Below, in pieces: positions 10,113 through 18,823 of a stretch of 64,000 nt of DNA (the first letter of the stretch is position 1; every line of letters begins with the position of its first letter). Made by a program: the position numbers and the translations under genes. The notes beneath the pieces are model-generated. The model did no database searches and had not been told where the DNA came from. It saw only the letters and a program-made list of their open reading frames with translations. Source of the DNA: Liquorilactobacillus capillatus DSM 19910 (lineage in GTDB: Bacteria; Bacillota; Bacilli; Lactobacillales; Lactobacillaceae); assembly GCF_001434915.1 (NCBI RefSeq), contig NZ_AZEF01000013.1, positions 1 through 64,000 of the forward strand. The letters run 5' to 3'.

Positions 10113-10120
10113 TGCGGTTT
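10092..10120. repeat. attL: 29-bp direct repeat at the rlmH 3' end
   Basis: This 29-bp sequence (starting GGTAGTCCGTATCATAAG, ending GCGGTTT) is repeated perfectly at 29291-29319 in the same orientation. It spans the codons for the rlmH C-terminus (PYHK), the TGA stop and a few bases beyond. It is the left junction of the cassette and the equivalent of the SCC attachment site in orfX. Confidence 0.9.
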
Positions 10121-10145
10121 CAAATAGTTTTAAATTAGGAGATTT

Positions 10146-11711
10146 GTGATTAAAAAAATTATGACTAAAAATAAAAGAGATATTTACAGAAAAGCTGTGT
10201 CAAAGGCAGACATTAGCAGTAAGTCTATAGCAAATACCTATGAAAATATGCTTCAAACATTTAAAAAAAGCGATGTTTTTTCTAAAGATAATGATGATGG
10301 AAATTTCCATTTTATGGAAGAGGAAGTTGAGATTTTAGGGACACTTTTAAAAGCAGAGTTGAAGAAATCAAATCCTTATTTGATTAAGGGAAATGGTGTA
10401 CGAACAGCGGAAGCATTTAAAAGAGTGGATGTAGAAGATCAAATAGATTATTACTGTGAGTTGGACAAAGCCATATGGAAAATGAAAGAAGATAGTATAG
10501 CTAGGAAAATTATTCTTGAGTCAAGGGCATATAAAGATATGAACGCACAGGTTCAAGAGTTGATAAATTTTAAATCTACGGTGTCAGAGTTCTTGGAAAC
10601 TGCTAAGAATATGTCCAACCAGACGAGGTCTTCTTTTTATGAAGAAGCCACACGATCTTTAGAGCTTATTATTAGAGAAAATAAGGATTTTGCTTCTAAA
10701 AAATATAAATTATTAGATATAGCTGATGAAAATTTTATCAGTGATTTAAAAATAGCAAAAAGTAACTTAAAAGATGACGTACTTTCAAAATATATGGAAG
10801 TGGTTATAAATGAGTATATCAATAATAGCTTATTAACGATTAGCGGACGGTATGCGGATATTAATACACCTGCTCTTATGATTAATATTGCTGTGTTTAT
10901 CCACAAAAGAGAAGAAATAAAAAGGAAATCTAAAAGCTTAGAAAAATTTATGAAGTTTAAAGAAATGCAGTGTTATGAAGTAGAGCATAAAAAATATAAG
11001 AATCTAAAAAAATCTTTTTCTGAGGAGCTTAGGAAAAATGAGCTTTTAGGCAATGTATGTTCTATATATGAGAATCTAGAACGAAAAGAAGCCATGCTAA
11101 AAAATGGTAACGACAAACAAAAAAGGATAGAGGTAGAAAGAAACTTTGCCAATTTTATATGGGGGGATGAAGTCGGTTACGAAGATGGGACTCTTTATAA
11201 GAAAAGAAGCAAATTAGATATTTTGGATTTTACAAATCGATTAGAAACTACTCTTTTGAAGTTAAAAGGTGAAATTAATTCTATAAAGGATGCAAAGTTT
11301 CATAAAGTTTCTTCAGATGAGGTTGTTCTTTTTCGTAAAGTATTAAAGTGTGTGGATAAAGAGCATTTAAAATGCTTAGAAACGTACGGTGGAAAAGACA
11401 TAGCTAATCAGAAAAGGAATTTAATTGGACGACTTATTATTGAATTGAATCAAATAAATCAAATAATAAGATATCTGGTTGCTGATGAAGATGAAATAAG
11501 GAAAAAATATCCTAAAGAAGAAAATATCTCTGAAATTAAAAATGAAATGATTACCATGCTAGACAGTATCATTAAAAAAACCTGTATATTATTGTGGACA
11601 TTTGAAGAAGTCAGTAAAAATGGTTCCGATACTAGGGATGATTATCTTGAAAAAATTTCGAGTTATTTTATTCAATCTCCGATTAGTAGAAAAATGATGG
11701 ATAACCTTTAA
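10146..11711 (+). CDS. Unknown 521-residue helical protein at the cassette's left end
   Basis: Not recognised. The product is 521 residues, lysine- and glutamate-rich, predicted mostly helical with coiled-coil-like stretches (about 255-330 and 370-440), without signal peptide, membrane helix or obvious catalytic motif. GTG is the start, with TTAGGAG 6 nt upstream. It is the first gene inside attL, has its own strong terminator, and is transcribed in the same direction as rlmH. In SCC elements this joining region usually carries variable cargo, so a defence or accessory role is possible but unsupported. A few cysteines are scattered and form no zinc motif. Confidence 0.75.
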   Translation: MIKKIMTKNKRDIYRKAVSKADISSKSIANTYENMLQTFKKSDVFSKDNDDGNFHFMEEEVEILGTLLKAELKKSNPYLIKGNGVRTAEAFKRVDVEDQIDYYCELDKAIWKMKEDSIARKIILESRAYKDMNAQVQELINFKSTVSEFLETAKNMSNQTRSSFYEEATRSLELIIRENKDFASKKYKLLDIADENFISDLKIAKSNLKDDVLSKYMEVVINEYINNSLLTISGRYADINTPALMINIAVFIHKREEIKRKSKSLEKFMKFKEMQCYEVEHKKYKNLKKSFSEELRKNELLGNVCSIYENLERKEAMLKNGNDKQKRIEVERNFANFIWGDEVGYEDGTLYKKRSKLDILDFTNRLETTLLKLKGEINSIKDAKFHKVSSDEVVLFRKVLKCVDKEHLKCLETYGGKDIANQKRNLIGRLIIELNQINQIIRYLVADEDEIRKKYPKEENISEIKNEMITMLDSIIKKTCILLWTFEEVSKNGSDTRDDYLEKISSYFIQSPISRKMMDNL

Positions 11712-11726
11712 ATATAACAAATCTAA

Positions 11727-11786
11727 AAAAAAAAAATAAGCTGAAAGCAAAAATCTTTTTTTCTTGCTTTCAGCTTATTTTTTTTA
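11727..11786 (+). terminator. Strong terminator after the left-end cassette gene
   Basis: Arms AAATAAGCTGAAAGCAA and TTGCTTTCAGCTTATTT form a perfect 17-bp stem with a T-rich loop, followed by T residues. An A tract precedes it, so it may work in both directions. It insulates the left cargo gene from the recombinase module. Confidence 0.9.
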
Positions 11787-11802
11787 TACGGAAAGTTAGT
11801 AT

Positions 11803-11871
11803 ATATGCATCGGATGCAGATATTAAGTGAGTATCTGTTCCGAGTACAAACTTATGCATATATTATTTTAT
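11803..11871. repeat. Nested inverted repeat upstream of the Cch-like gene
   Basis: An inner hairpin (CGGA-tg-CAGATA and TATCTG-t-TCCG around a 9-nt loop) is flanked by an outer pair (TATATGCAT and ATGCATATA). The whole structure occupies the gap between the left terminator and the ribosome site of the DUF927 gene. Possible roles are an operator, an RNA leader, or a replication start recognised by the Cch-type ATPase. The role is not decided by sequence. Confidence 0.6.
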
Positions 11872-11885
11872 AGGAGGAATTCAAA

Positions 11886-13571
11886 ATGTATTTAAATGAG
11901 AATATCATACCTTACCCTTATTGTTTACAGAACACGGCTATTTATAGACGTGAAAAGGATGGGGCTAAATTTATTACACCTGTCATGGGAATTGTTGGTC
12001 ACTATCGAAGTTTAGAGACTCATGCTGAGATTTACGATTTGCAGTATTTTGAAACTGCAACGGGCTATTTTGAAAACATTAGAATTGATGGGAAGCTTTT
12101 CACAACACAGGGTATTGAGAAGTTGATTTCGCAAGGTGTAAATTTCCCAGTTAGGAATAAAATTGCGGTACTTGATTATTTAATCGCGCAGAGAGGATGT
12201 ATACCGATTCAATATTATTACAATTCAGTTGGTTGGGTAGAAAAAAATAATTGGCAAGATGATAAGCAATTTGCCCATGCTGAATTGATAAGTTCTAAAA
12301 ACATGGTTGGCTTTAACGAAGGCTCTCGATATGATCTCGTTTCACGTGGAACTTTTGATGATTGGAATAATATGGTCCAACAGGAAGTAATGGGGAATAC
12401 GGCCTTAGAACTTGCTTTGGTTCTGGGGGCTTCGTCAACACTGGTTCCATTGGTTTCTTTCATTAATCCAGATATTTCCAATCTCCTTGTTCATATCGTA
12501 GGTCAATCTTCTTCGGGAAAAACCACTAGTGCGCAGCTTGCTGCTTCAGTTTCCGGCCGCCCAACTACTAACAATAGAGGCCTTATACGGACTTGGGCAA
12601 CAACTCAGAATGCTCTTATGGCGACCCTTAATAACAATTTCGGGATACCACTAGTGTTAGATGAGATTTCTATTTCTCAAATTCGTGATATGACTTCGTT
12701 GGTTTATCAATTAGTGGACGGAAACGAAAAAGCACGTTCAAATCAGGATGCTGGGTTAAAGAAAATTCGTAATTGGAGTACTACCATTATTAGTACAGGA
12801 GAAGCCCGTTTGACTGAAAAAGTTGCTAAAAATGATGGTCTAAAAGTGAGGATACTTGAGCTATCAGATGTTGAATTCACAACTAGTCCAGAACAGGCAG
12901 AACATATAAAAAGTGTGGTAGCAACAAACTATGGATGGTTACAGCCTGAGTTCGTAAGAAGACTTATAGCTGAAGATGTTATCTGGAATGCTATTCCGGA
13001 GCGCTATACACAGTGTATTGACCTTTGTGTTAAGCAGCTGCCTGAATCAAGGTATCGTCATCGGATTGCGGATCGAAATGCTGTAATAGTTCTAACAGCC
13101 TATCTTTTAAATAAACTGATGGGAACAAGTATTGACTTGGAAAAACTACATGGTTTTATTGTCAAGCATACAGATAATGCTCATATTGGCCAAGATGTGG
13201 GTCAAGAGGCATTTTCAGATGTTGTGCAATATTTGATACAACATCAGCGAGATCTCAAGTCGTATGTAGATAAGTACAACACACCTTTAAACTTAATTGG
13301 AATTTTTCTCCGTCCAGAAGGCACTGATACAAATATTCGTGTGGCTATTTTGAAAAAGGAAATGACACGGATACTCGATGATCTGGGCTACGAAGATAAG
13401 GCAACAATTCTTAAATTATGGAAAAAGCGTGGTATTTTAGAAAGCGAAAAAGACCGAAAAACTAATCGAGTTACAATAAACAGGCGGCGTGAAGTAACTT
13501 ATACTCTAAAATTGGATTGGAATTATCGAGAAAGCTTTTTTGTACTTAATCAAAAACATTTTTCAAATTAA
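11886..13571 (+). CDS. Cch-type DUF927 ATPase/helicase of the SCC core
   Basis: 561 residues. The C-terminal half is a DUF927-type P-loop ATPase: Walker A GQSSSGKT at 206-213, Walker B LVLDE at 256-260, and a sensor-like STTIISTGE near 300. Length and position directly upstream of the recombinase pair match the Cch proteins of SCC elements, which are MCM-like replicative helicases in staphylococci. AGGAGGAATTCAAA precedes the ATG. A 29-codon ORF and then ccrA follow closely, so it is likely one operon. The sequence at 12338-12353, in its coding region, closely matches a parS site. Confidence 0.85.
   Translation: MYLNENIIPYPYCLQNTAIYRREKDGAKFITPVMGIVGHYRSLETHAEIYDLQYFETATGYFENIRIDGKLFTTQGIEKLISQGVNFPVRNKIAVLDYLIAQRGCIPIQYYYNSVGWVEKNNWQDDKQFAHAELISSKNMVGFNEGSRYDLVSRGTFDDWNNMVQQEVMGNTALELALVLGASSTLVPLVSFINPDISNLLVHIVGQSSSGKTTSAQLAASVSGRPTTNNRGLIRTWATTQNALMATLNNNFGIPLVLDEISISQIRDMTSLVYQLVDGNEKARSNQDAGLKKIRNWSTTIISTGEARLTEKVAKNDGLKVRILELSDVEFTTSPEQAEHIKSVVATNYGWLQPEFVRRLIAEDVIWNAIPERYTQCIDLCVKQLPESRYRHRIADRNAVIVLTAYLLNKLMGTSIDLEKLHGFIVKHTDNAHIGQDVGQEAFSDVVQYLIQHQRDLKSYVDKYNTPLNLIGIFLRPEGTDTNIRVAILKKEMTRILDDLGYEDKATILKLWKKRGILESEKDRKTNRVTINRRREVTYTLKLDWNYRESFFVLNQKHFSN
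12338..12353. promoter_or_regulatory. parS-like 16-mer inside the Cch-like gene
   Basis: The sequence CGTTTCACGTGGAACT contains the full inner 14 bases of the Bacillus subtilis parS consensus (TGTTTCACGTGGAACA, complement strand form); only the two outermost bases differ. It sits in coding sequence, so it may be chance, but a ParB-binding site carried by a near-origin element is plausible. Confidence 0.4.
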
Positions 13572-13589
13572 TAAGGAGGATTATTTGTT

Positions 13590-13679
13590 ATGGACGAAAG
13601 AAATATGACGATAGAGCAATTTGCTGAGCAATTAGTAAAAATTATTTTTGAATTTTTGAATGGAAAGGAGGAGGGATAA
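13590..13679 (+). CDS. 29-residue ORF between cch and ccrA
   Basis: This short reading frame (MDERNMTIEQFAEQLVKIIF at its start) is preceded by AAGGAGGA and ends one base before the TTG start of the CcrA-like gene. Its end contains the GGAGGAGGG that serves ccrA, so it probably couples translation. Some staphylococcal elements encode a small single-strand-DNA-binding protein (MP) at this place, but this product is much shorter and could be a remnant or leader peptide. Confidence 0.5.
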   Translation: MDERNMTIEQFAEQLVKIIFEFLNGKEEG

Positions 13680-13680
13680 T

Positions 13681-15069
13681 TTGAAAATAAAGGCTGTCGG
13701 ATATGTACGTGTATCGACCCAAAGACAAGCCGCGCAGGGTTTTTCCCTGTTGTCTCAAAGCCAAAGGATAGCAGGGACTGCACAAGAGCGTGGCTGGAGT
13801 TTGAAGATGTTTCAGGATGAAGGCGTGAGTGGACATCACATATCTAATCGTCAGGGGATACAGAGCCTGATTAGAGAAATAAAGTGTATTAATCAAATTG
13901 ATTATCTAATTGTCACTAAACTTGATCGCTTAAGTCGTAATGCAAAAGAGCTTCTACAATTGATGGAGCTCTTTCAAAAGAATGGGGTAGAATTAATTAG
14001 TCTGACTGAACAGTTAGACGACTTTACAACACCTGTGGGGATGGTACAAGCACAAATTTATGGAGCCGTTGCAGAATTTGAAAGATCAATTATCCAGGAA
14101 AATGTACAATTGGCTCTAGCTCATAAGTTTCAGCAGGGACGGATAATTTCATCTCAGTTGCCGTATGGATATTTTTTTGATAGACAACACAAGGTTCAAA
14201 TTGAAGTAACGACTTCGGTGATTGTTAAGTTTCTTTACGAAACATATCTAGAGGGTAAGGGGTACCGTAAATTATCGACGTTGGTAAAAGAAAGGTTTAA
14301 CAGGGATCTTCAACCAGTGAGGATAAAACAAATTTTGATGAATCAACACTACATTGGGATAGCTAAAACGAATTACGGGAAGCGTCAGGATATTTATCCG
14401 CCTATCATAGAAAAGCAAATTTTTGCTGAGGTACAGTCATTAATGGTAAAGAAAAGAAAATTCTGTCAAAAAAGAAAAACCAGAAAAAAGCCGCAATTAC
14501 TGCAAGGAAAATTAATATGCCCCTTATGTAAGCATCATATGTCAGATAACCGAGTATGCTCAAACGGTAAAACTTACAGCTATTACTATTGCAGTGTGGG
14601 CACAAACTATTCACGACAAGATAGGGCGTACCATTCCTATAGGCTTAGAAGTACTGATGTTGAACGGAAAGTCACGGAAACAATTCACGATATTTTTAAA
14701 AGTGAAATTTTTCAAAAATATTTCATTAAAGCTGTGGTACGACATTTTTCCACCAATAAAAAAATAAAGGGGGATGGGAAGCACTCCATCAACCATAAAC
14801 AAATCTTTAGACAGTTTGAAAACGGTGATTTAACCGTAGAACAATTAAGGGAACGGCTGGTACTTGTCAGTGATAGAAGTACATCTAAGAACGGACAACG
14901 TAAAATGAAATTAAGTTTGTGGTTAGAGATGTTTTCAAGGCTAGAACGAGATGGGTTCATCGATCTAATTGTAAATAGTGTAATCATTGATCAAAGAAAA
15001 AATATTAAGTCTATTTTATTGGTCAAGGGCAAGTTTGACCTTATACGATTAAAAAAGGAGTTGTTATAA
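13681..15069 (+). CDS. Large serine recombinase, CcrA-like
   Basis: 462 residues. The N-terminal resolvase domain starts VGYVRVST with catalytic serine S12, and has the conserved arginines of KLDRLSRN and the EFERSIIQENV helix. A recombinase domain follows (GKGYRKLS), and then a zinc ribbon with CPLC and a later C-containing YYYC motif, then a coiled coil. The segment NYGKRQDIYPPII resembles the matching region of staphylococcal CcrA. TTG at 13681 is chosen because AAGGAGGAGGG precedes it by 7 nt; the ATG at 13660 lies before that site. CcrA and CcrB act together in SCC excision. Confidence 0.85.
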   Translation: MKIKAVGYVRVSTQRQAAQGFSLLSQSQRIAGTAQERGWSLKMFQDEGVSGHHISNRQGIQSLIREIKCINQIDYLIVTKLDRLSRNAKELLQLMELFQKNGVELISLTEQLDDFTTPVGMVQAQIYGAVAEFERSIIQENVQLALAHKFQQGRIISSQLPYGYFFDRQHKVQIEVTTSVIVKFLYETYLEGKGYRKLSTLVKERFNRDLQPVRIKQILMNQHYIGIAKTNYGKRQDIYPPIIEKQIFAEVQSLMVKKRKFCQKRKTRKKPQLLQGKLICPLCKHHMSDNRVCSNGKTYSYYYCSVGTNYSRQDRAYHSYRLRSTDVERKVTETIHDIFKSEIFQKYFIKAVVRHFSTNKKIKGDGKHSINHKQIFRQFENGDLTVEQLRERLVLVSDRSTSKNGQRKMKLSLWLEMFSRLERDGFIDLIVNSVIIDQRKNIKSILLVKGKFDLIRLKKELL

Positions 15070-15070
15070 T

Positions 15071-16708
15071 TTGGCTGAAATAAAAGTAAAAAAGACAGTT
15101 GGATATGTCAGAGTGTCTACTAGAGATCAGGCAATAGAAGGTTACTCGTTAGATGCGCAACGACAAAAGATAAGTGAATTCTGCCAGCAAGATGATATGG
15201 AGCTAGTAAAAATCTATGCTGATGAAGGGATTTCTGGAAGTAGTGTCGAAAAAAGGCCTGGAATTCAAAGACTTCTTGCTGATGCTCAAAACAAGAAATT
15301 TGATATGGTTGTTGTCTGGAAGAATAGCCGAATTGCACGTAATACGAAGGATCTGCTTGAAATGGTCGATATTTTTCAGAGAAACGGAATAGGTTTTACT
15401 TCTGTCTCAGAAAAAATAGATCTTGACTCAGCACAAGGAAGATTTATGTTTACAATCATGGGCACGGTTAGTGAACTTGAAAGAAATAATATTGCCGAGA
15501 ATGTTTACCTTGGGACATACAAGAGAGCACAGGAAGGATATGCAACTGTTGGTCGTGTGTTAGGGTATAAACCTGGGCTTGATAAATCGGGAAAGAAAAT
15601 TTTAAACATCGAACCCCGAGAAGCAAAAATTATTCGTCTGATTTTCAATTTGTTCGATCGGGGGAAGGGATTTAGAGCAATTGCTAATGAGTTAAATCAG
15701 TGCGGATATCAGACAAAAAATAGAAATGCATTCTCAACAATAGCGGTAAAAAATATTATTGATAATCCATTGTATGTCGGGAAAGTACGCTATGCTAAGT
15801 ACCGTAATTGGGATAAAAAAAGGCGCAATGGCTTAAATAAAAAAATGGTATTGGTGCAGGGAAAACATGAGCCTATAATTTCCCAAGAACTTTGGGATCG
15901 AGTTGAAGCGAGGCGGAAAAGTACAGCAAAGATTCCTGCGTGGGATCATCAAGGAACGAACATCTTAACAGGATTATTAAGGTGCCCAGAATGTGGTGGA
16001 GTGATGGCAGCAAGTAATACGACCAATACTTTGAAAGATGGAACTAAAAAACGTATTCGTTATTACAGTTGTGCAAATTTTCGTAATAAGGGTAGCAAAG
16101 TTTGTCACGCTAATTCAATTCGTGCAGAAGAAGCCGAAACACTAGTGATGAAAAAATTATTATACGTTGTAACCGAGCCGAACATTGCGCAGATCATTGC
16201 GAGAAAAATGGACAAGGAAAAAAGCGCTAATATTCAACAGCTGCGGGAAACTATTTCTAACAAAAAGACTATTATTGCAGAATTAGAGGAGAAAATTAGC
16301 AAATATGAGGACCTCAGTAAAGAGGATGCTATCCTTGCACAAAGTATTACGCCTAGAAAATTAGCTTTAGTCAATGAAGTTTCTAAGTTACAACTACAAA
16401 TAGACCAGTGTTCGAAGAAAATATTGGTGTATGGAAAAGGGCCAACAAATATATCGATAAAAAGAGTTGTAAGATTAATCAAAGAGATTATTTCGAACAA
16501 GGAGCGTAAATACCTCAAAAAAATGTTTGCATTGTTTATTGATAACATTCAATTTAACCGCAAAGAAAAATTAGTTTGGGTAGAAATGCTCTTCAATAAG
16601 GAAATCATACAGCAGATTAAGAAGCATCAACAAGAAAGAGCAGGTTCTCTGAAAGGAGCACCTGCTCTTTCTTTGCAATCTAGTGAAGAAATAATAATAA
16701 AAGTATAA
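15071..16708 (+). CDS. Large serine recombinase, CcrB-like
   Basis: 545 residues, against about 542 for staphylococcal CcrB. The resolvase domain begins VGYVRVST with catalytic S16. The recombinase domain contains VGKVRYAKYRNWDKKRRNGL. The zinc-ribbon region holds CPECGG, then a stretch (SNTTNTLKDGTKKRIRYYSC) that is almost residue-for-residue that of staphylococcal CcrB, then FRNKGSKVCHAN. A coiled coil follows (about 370-430). The TTG start is 1 bp after the CcrA stop. The last codons overlap a 12-bp hairpin that probably terminates the transcript. This is the strongest single marker that the element is SCC-like. Confidence 0.93.
   Translation: MAEIKVKKTVGYVRVSTRDQAIEGYSLDAQRQKISEFCQQDDMELVKIYADEGISGSSVEKRPGIQRLLADAQNKKFDMVVVWKNSRIARNTKDLLEMVDIFQRNGIGFTSVSEKIDLDSAQGRFMFTIMGTVSELERNNIAENVYLGTYKRAQEGYATVGRVLGYKPGLDKSGKKILNIEPREAKIIRLIFNLFDRGKGFRAIANELNQCGYQTKNRNAFSTIAVKNIIDNPLYVGKVRYAKYRNWDKKRRNGLNKKMVLVQGKHEPIISQELWDRVEARRKSTAKIPAWDHQGTNILTGLLRCPECGGVMAASNTTNTLKDGTKKRIRYYSCANFRNKGSKVCHANSIRAEEAETLVMKKLLYVVTEPNIAQIIARKMDKEKSANIQQLRETISNKKTIIAELEEKISKYEDLSKEDAILAQSITPRKLALVNEVSKLQLQIDQCSKKILVYGKGPTNISIKRVVRLIKEIISNKERKYLKKMFALFIDNIQFNRKEKLVWVEMLFNKEIIQQIKKHQQERAGSLKGAPALSLQSSEEIIIKV
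16634..16676 (+). terminator. Terminator-like hairpin inside the end of ccrB-like gene
   Basis: GAAAGAGCAGGT and ACCTGCTCTTTC form a perfect 12-bp stem with a 14-nt loop, followed by TTTGC. It lies within the last 25 codons of the recombinase gene. The T tract is short, so termination may be partial. Confidence 0.5.
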
Positions 16709-17142
16709 AAAATGGTAAACGTATATTTTTATGATTAATTACAGGTAGGGTTACCAAACTGCAATTTATTGTACACGATTATATGTAGATGTATTAGTTG
16801 TCTTAAAAAATCGGGAAAACGGGTCTAGTCTTTCTAGACACTTGAGAACAGCCAATACATTTGTCCGATCAATAGATAATTAAGGAATGTTGAACGGGTG
16901 TTATTGGGAATTTTAAGGAAAAGTTCCAGCTCAAGATGTAATAAATGGTACTTCACATATATATTATTAAATTGGATGCAGGCTAATTTACATAGCGGGC
17001 ATTTATTTGAATAGAAGGAGAAGTGTAAGGAAGATGCAAGGCAACGTTACTTCTAAAGTGAAGTAGCGAAAGGATTACGCAATGACTAAAATTTAAAGGG
17101 AGGTTAATTTGTGTTTAAAGATGTATGAAGGGAGGAACGGTT
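16709..17142. other. Gene-free stretch downstream of the recombinases
   Basis: 434 bp without a supported gene. Several short purine-rich ribosome-site-like motifs lie at its right end, before the Mor-like gene, each followed only by frames of 3 to 10 codons. It probably carries the promoter and leader of the following small-gene cluster. Confidence 0.5.
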
Positions 17143-17421
17143 ATGAAAGAGCCAATTGATATTGAGTCTCTACAATCTTTTTATAAGGGGCTCAGTGAAA
17201 TAATTGGAATTGATGCAATGCTGGCAGTTTACGAACACTATCGCGGATCACAATTGACAATCCCAACGCACTTGTATGATAGAAAACGAGCTGCGATACA
17301 GGTCTTAAAAAAATACGATGGAAGTAATTCCCAGTTTTTAGCACGAAAGTATGGTTATTCACAGAAGTGGGTTATGAAAACGGTTCATCAGGCAGATAAA
17401 GAAAAAAAGGGGGATAAATAA
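17143..17421 (+). CDS. Small Mor-like DNA-binding protein
   Basis: 92 residues from the ATG at 17143, preceded by GGGAGGAA. The C-terminal half looks like a helix-turn-helix (NSQFLARKYGYSQKWVMKTV), and the middle (GIDAMLAVYEHYRGSQLTIP) resembles the Mor/C transcription activator family of phage Mu and relatives. It probably regulates cassette genes. It overlaps the next gene's ATG by one base, as in an operon. Confidence 0.65.
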   Translation: MKEPIDIESLQSFYKGLSEIIGIDAMLAVYEHYRGSQLTIPTHLYDRKRAAIQVLKKYDGSNSQFLARKYGYSQKWVMKTVHQADKEKKGDK

Positions 17422-17795
17422 TGAATTTTGCAGAACTATTTGGTTTTAATGATCGAGTATTGCAAGACACAGTGATGGTAAGGGAGATTAATGGCAAAAC
17501 AATTAAGAAGCAGGTTAAAGGATCGTTTAACTGGCTAGGAGGAATTTTTACAATCTTTTATGCAGTGTTTAGCCAGAAATATAAGACTACAGGTTTTGTT
17601 GCCAAAATTGCTATTCCATTCGTAATTGCGTTGGTAGTCAATATTATCGTTTCAAGTGCGATGGGGTCAGTAATATCATTGATCCTTAATTTAGCTGAGC
17701 TAGCTTGGTTTGGTTCAATGTATGATACATGGTTCAAAAATCAATTGCTTGCTAATGGTTATACGGAAGAAGGTACAACAGAAAATGAACATTAA
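17421..17795 (+). CDS. Small membrane protein, DUF2628-like
   Basis: 124 residues with about two or three hydrophobic helices (GIFTIFYAVFSQKY near 41, and 60-105), a charged N-terminus and a short acidic tail. It weakly resembles DUF2628 membrane proteins. GGGGGATAAATA precedes the ATG. It is the second gene of a four-gene cluster in the cassette, and its end overlaps the next start. Function unknown. Confidence 0.6.
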   Translation: MNFAELFGFNDRVLQDTVMVREINGKTIKKQVKGSFNWLGGIFTIFYAVFSQKYKTTGFVAKIAIPFVIALVVNIIVSSAMGSVISLILNLAELAWFGSMYDTWFKNQLLANGYTEEGTTENEH

Positions 17796-18258
17796 TACTA
17801 AAAAAACAATAGCTAATTTAGATATAATTGGGTCAATCATTATGATAGTATCTTTGTTCGTCGGTAATTTTTATGCTGGGGATCCAGGTGGAGGGTTAGT
17901 TTACAGTTTGTCTTATCCAGGTTACAAGCTGATTTTTAACAGTGATTACATGTTGGGAACTTTATTTATCATTGTCCCAGCCTTGATTTTAGTTGTGGAT
18001 CGTATAAAATCACTGCAGCAATATGAAAGTTTGCTTAAATTTGGTTTACCAATTGTGAGTTTAATCTTTTTGTTTGTGTTGAAAGGACAGTTAGGTGATA
18101 CTGGGAACTTTGGTGGTTCATCATCATTTGCCTTAGGAGCTTGGTTATTTTTACTCGGTAATGTACTGGTTCTTGTAAGTGGAGCGGCTCGCTTTTTCCA
18201 CATAGATCTTGAACAAAAGATCACTGACATCACAAAACAGAGTAGAAGCAAAAAATAA
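17785..18258 (+). CDS. Small four-helix membrane protein, unknown
   Basis: 157 residues with about four membrane helices (residues 10-30, 50-72, 85-105, 120-145). The ATG at 17785 overlaps the end of the upstream gene by 11 bases; an earlier in-frame start at 17710 would lie far inside that gene and has no ribosome site. No family is recognised. It is probably translated together with the upstream membrane protein. Confidence 0.6.
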   Translation: MNINTKKTIANLDIIGSIIMIVSLFVGNFYAGDPGGGLVYSLSYPGYKLIFNSDYMLGTLFIIVPALILVVDRIKSLQQYESLLKFGLPIVSLIFLFVLKGQLGDTGNFGGSSSFALGAWLFLLGNVLVLVSGAARFFHIDLEQKITDITKQSRSKK

Positions 18259-18288
18259 TTTTAAGTTTATAGAATATGGGGGTAACAA

Positions 18289-18783
18289 ATGTACTATGAA
18301 ATTAGTGAAGATGACCTAAGAAAAATTGAAGACTTGTTACGGTCAAAAATTAAAACAGACTGTTACCAAACAAAATTTGAACATGCGGATTTTAAATTGC
18401 CAGAGTTCCCGGATAAGGAATTTCTTAAAGGTGTCCAAAACAAAGAATTACAGAAGGAAATTCAGAAAATAGCAGCAAATAACTCACGCATAGTTGTTTT
18501 TAAGGCTATTAATCCTAACGAAAAGAATCGTGTATTCTGTTTTACGTTTACCCAGAATAGAGCAAATCAAAAATGGGAGTTTTCAACTAGAATTATTAAG
18601 GGAAATCTTACTAAAGCAACAGATCAGTTGGAAACAGTAGCTTTTCTCATTGGGATTTTTAATTGGCCAATTTTAGCCTTGGCTTCCGGGCTGAAAATTG
18701 TAACGGTTGGACCAAGCTTTTTCAAAATGATGAGTTATAAAGCAGAAGTACAGAAGTATTTAAGGGACAAAACACAAGCGTAA
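18289..18783 (+). CDS. Unknown 164-residue cassette protein
   Basis: Preceded by GGGGGTAACAA and an ATG. The product is soluble in its first two thirds, with one hydrophobic segment near 117-137 (VAFLIGIFNWPILALASGL) and a basic tail. No family is recognised. It closes the cluster started by the Mor-like gene and is followed by a clear terminator. Confidence 0.6.
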   Translation: MYYEISEDDLRKIEDLLRSKIKTDCYQTKFEHADFKLPEFPDKEFLKGVQNKELQKEIQKIAANNSRIVVFKAINPNEKNRVFCFTFTQNRANQKWEFSTRIIKGNLTKATDQLETVAFLIGIFNWPILALASGLKIVTVGPSFFKMMSYKAEVQKYLRDKTQA

Positions 18784-18788
18784 GCTAA

Positions 18789-18823
18789 AAGACTTGGATT
18801 AACAAACCAAGTCTTTTTTTGTG
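18789..18823 (+). terminator. Terminator of the Mor-like cluster
   Basis: AAGACTTGG and CCAAGTCTT form a perfect 9-bp stem around a short loop, followed by TTTTT. Confidence 0.9.
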
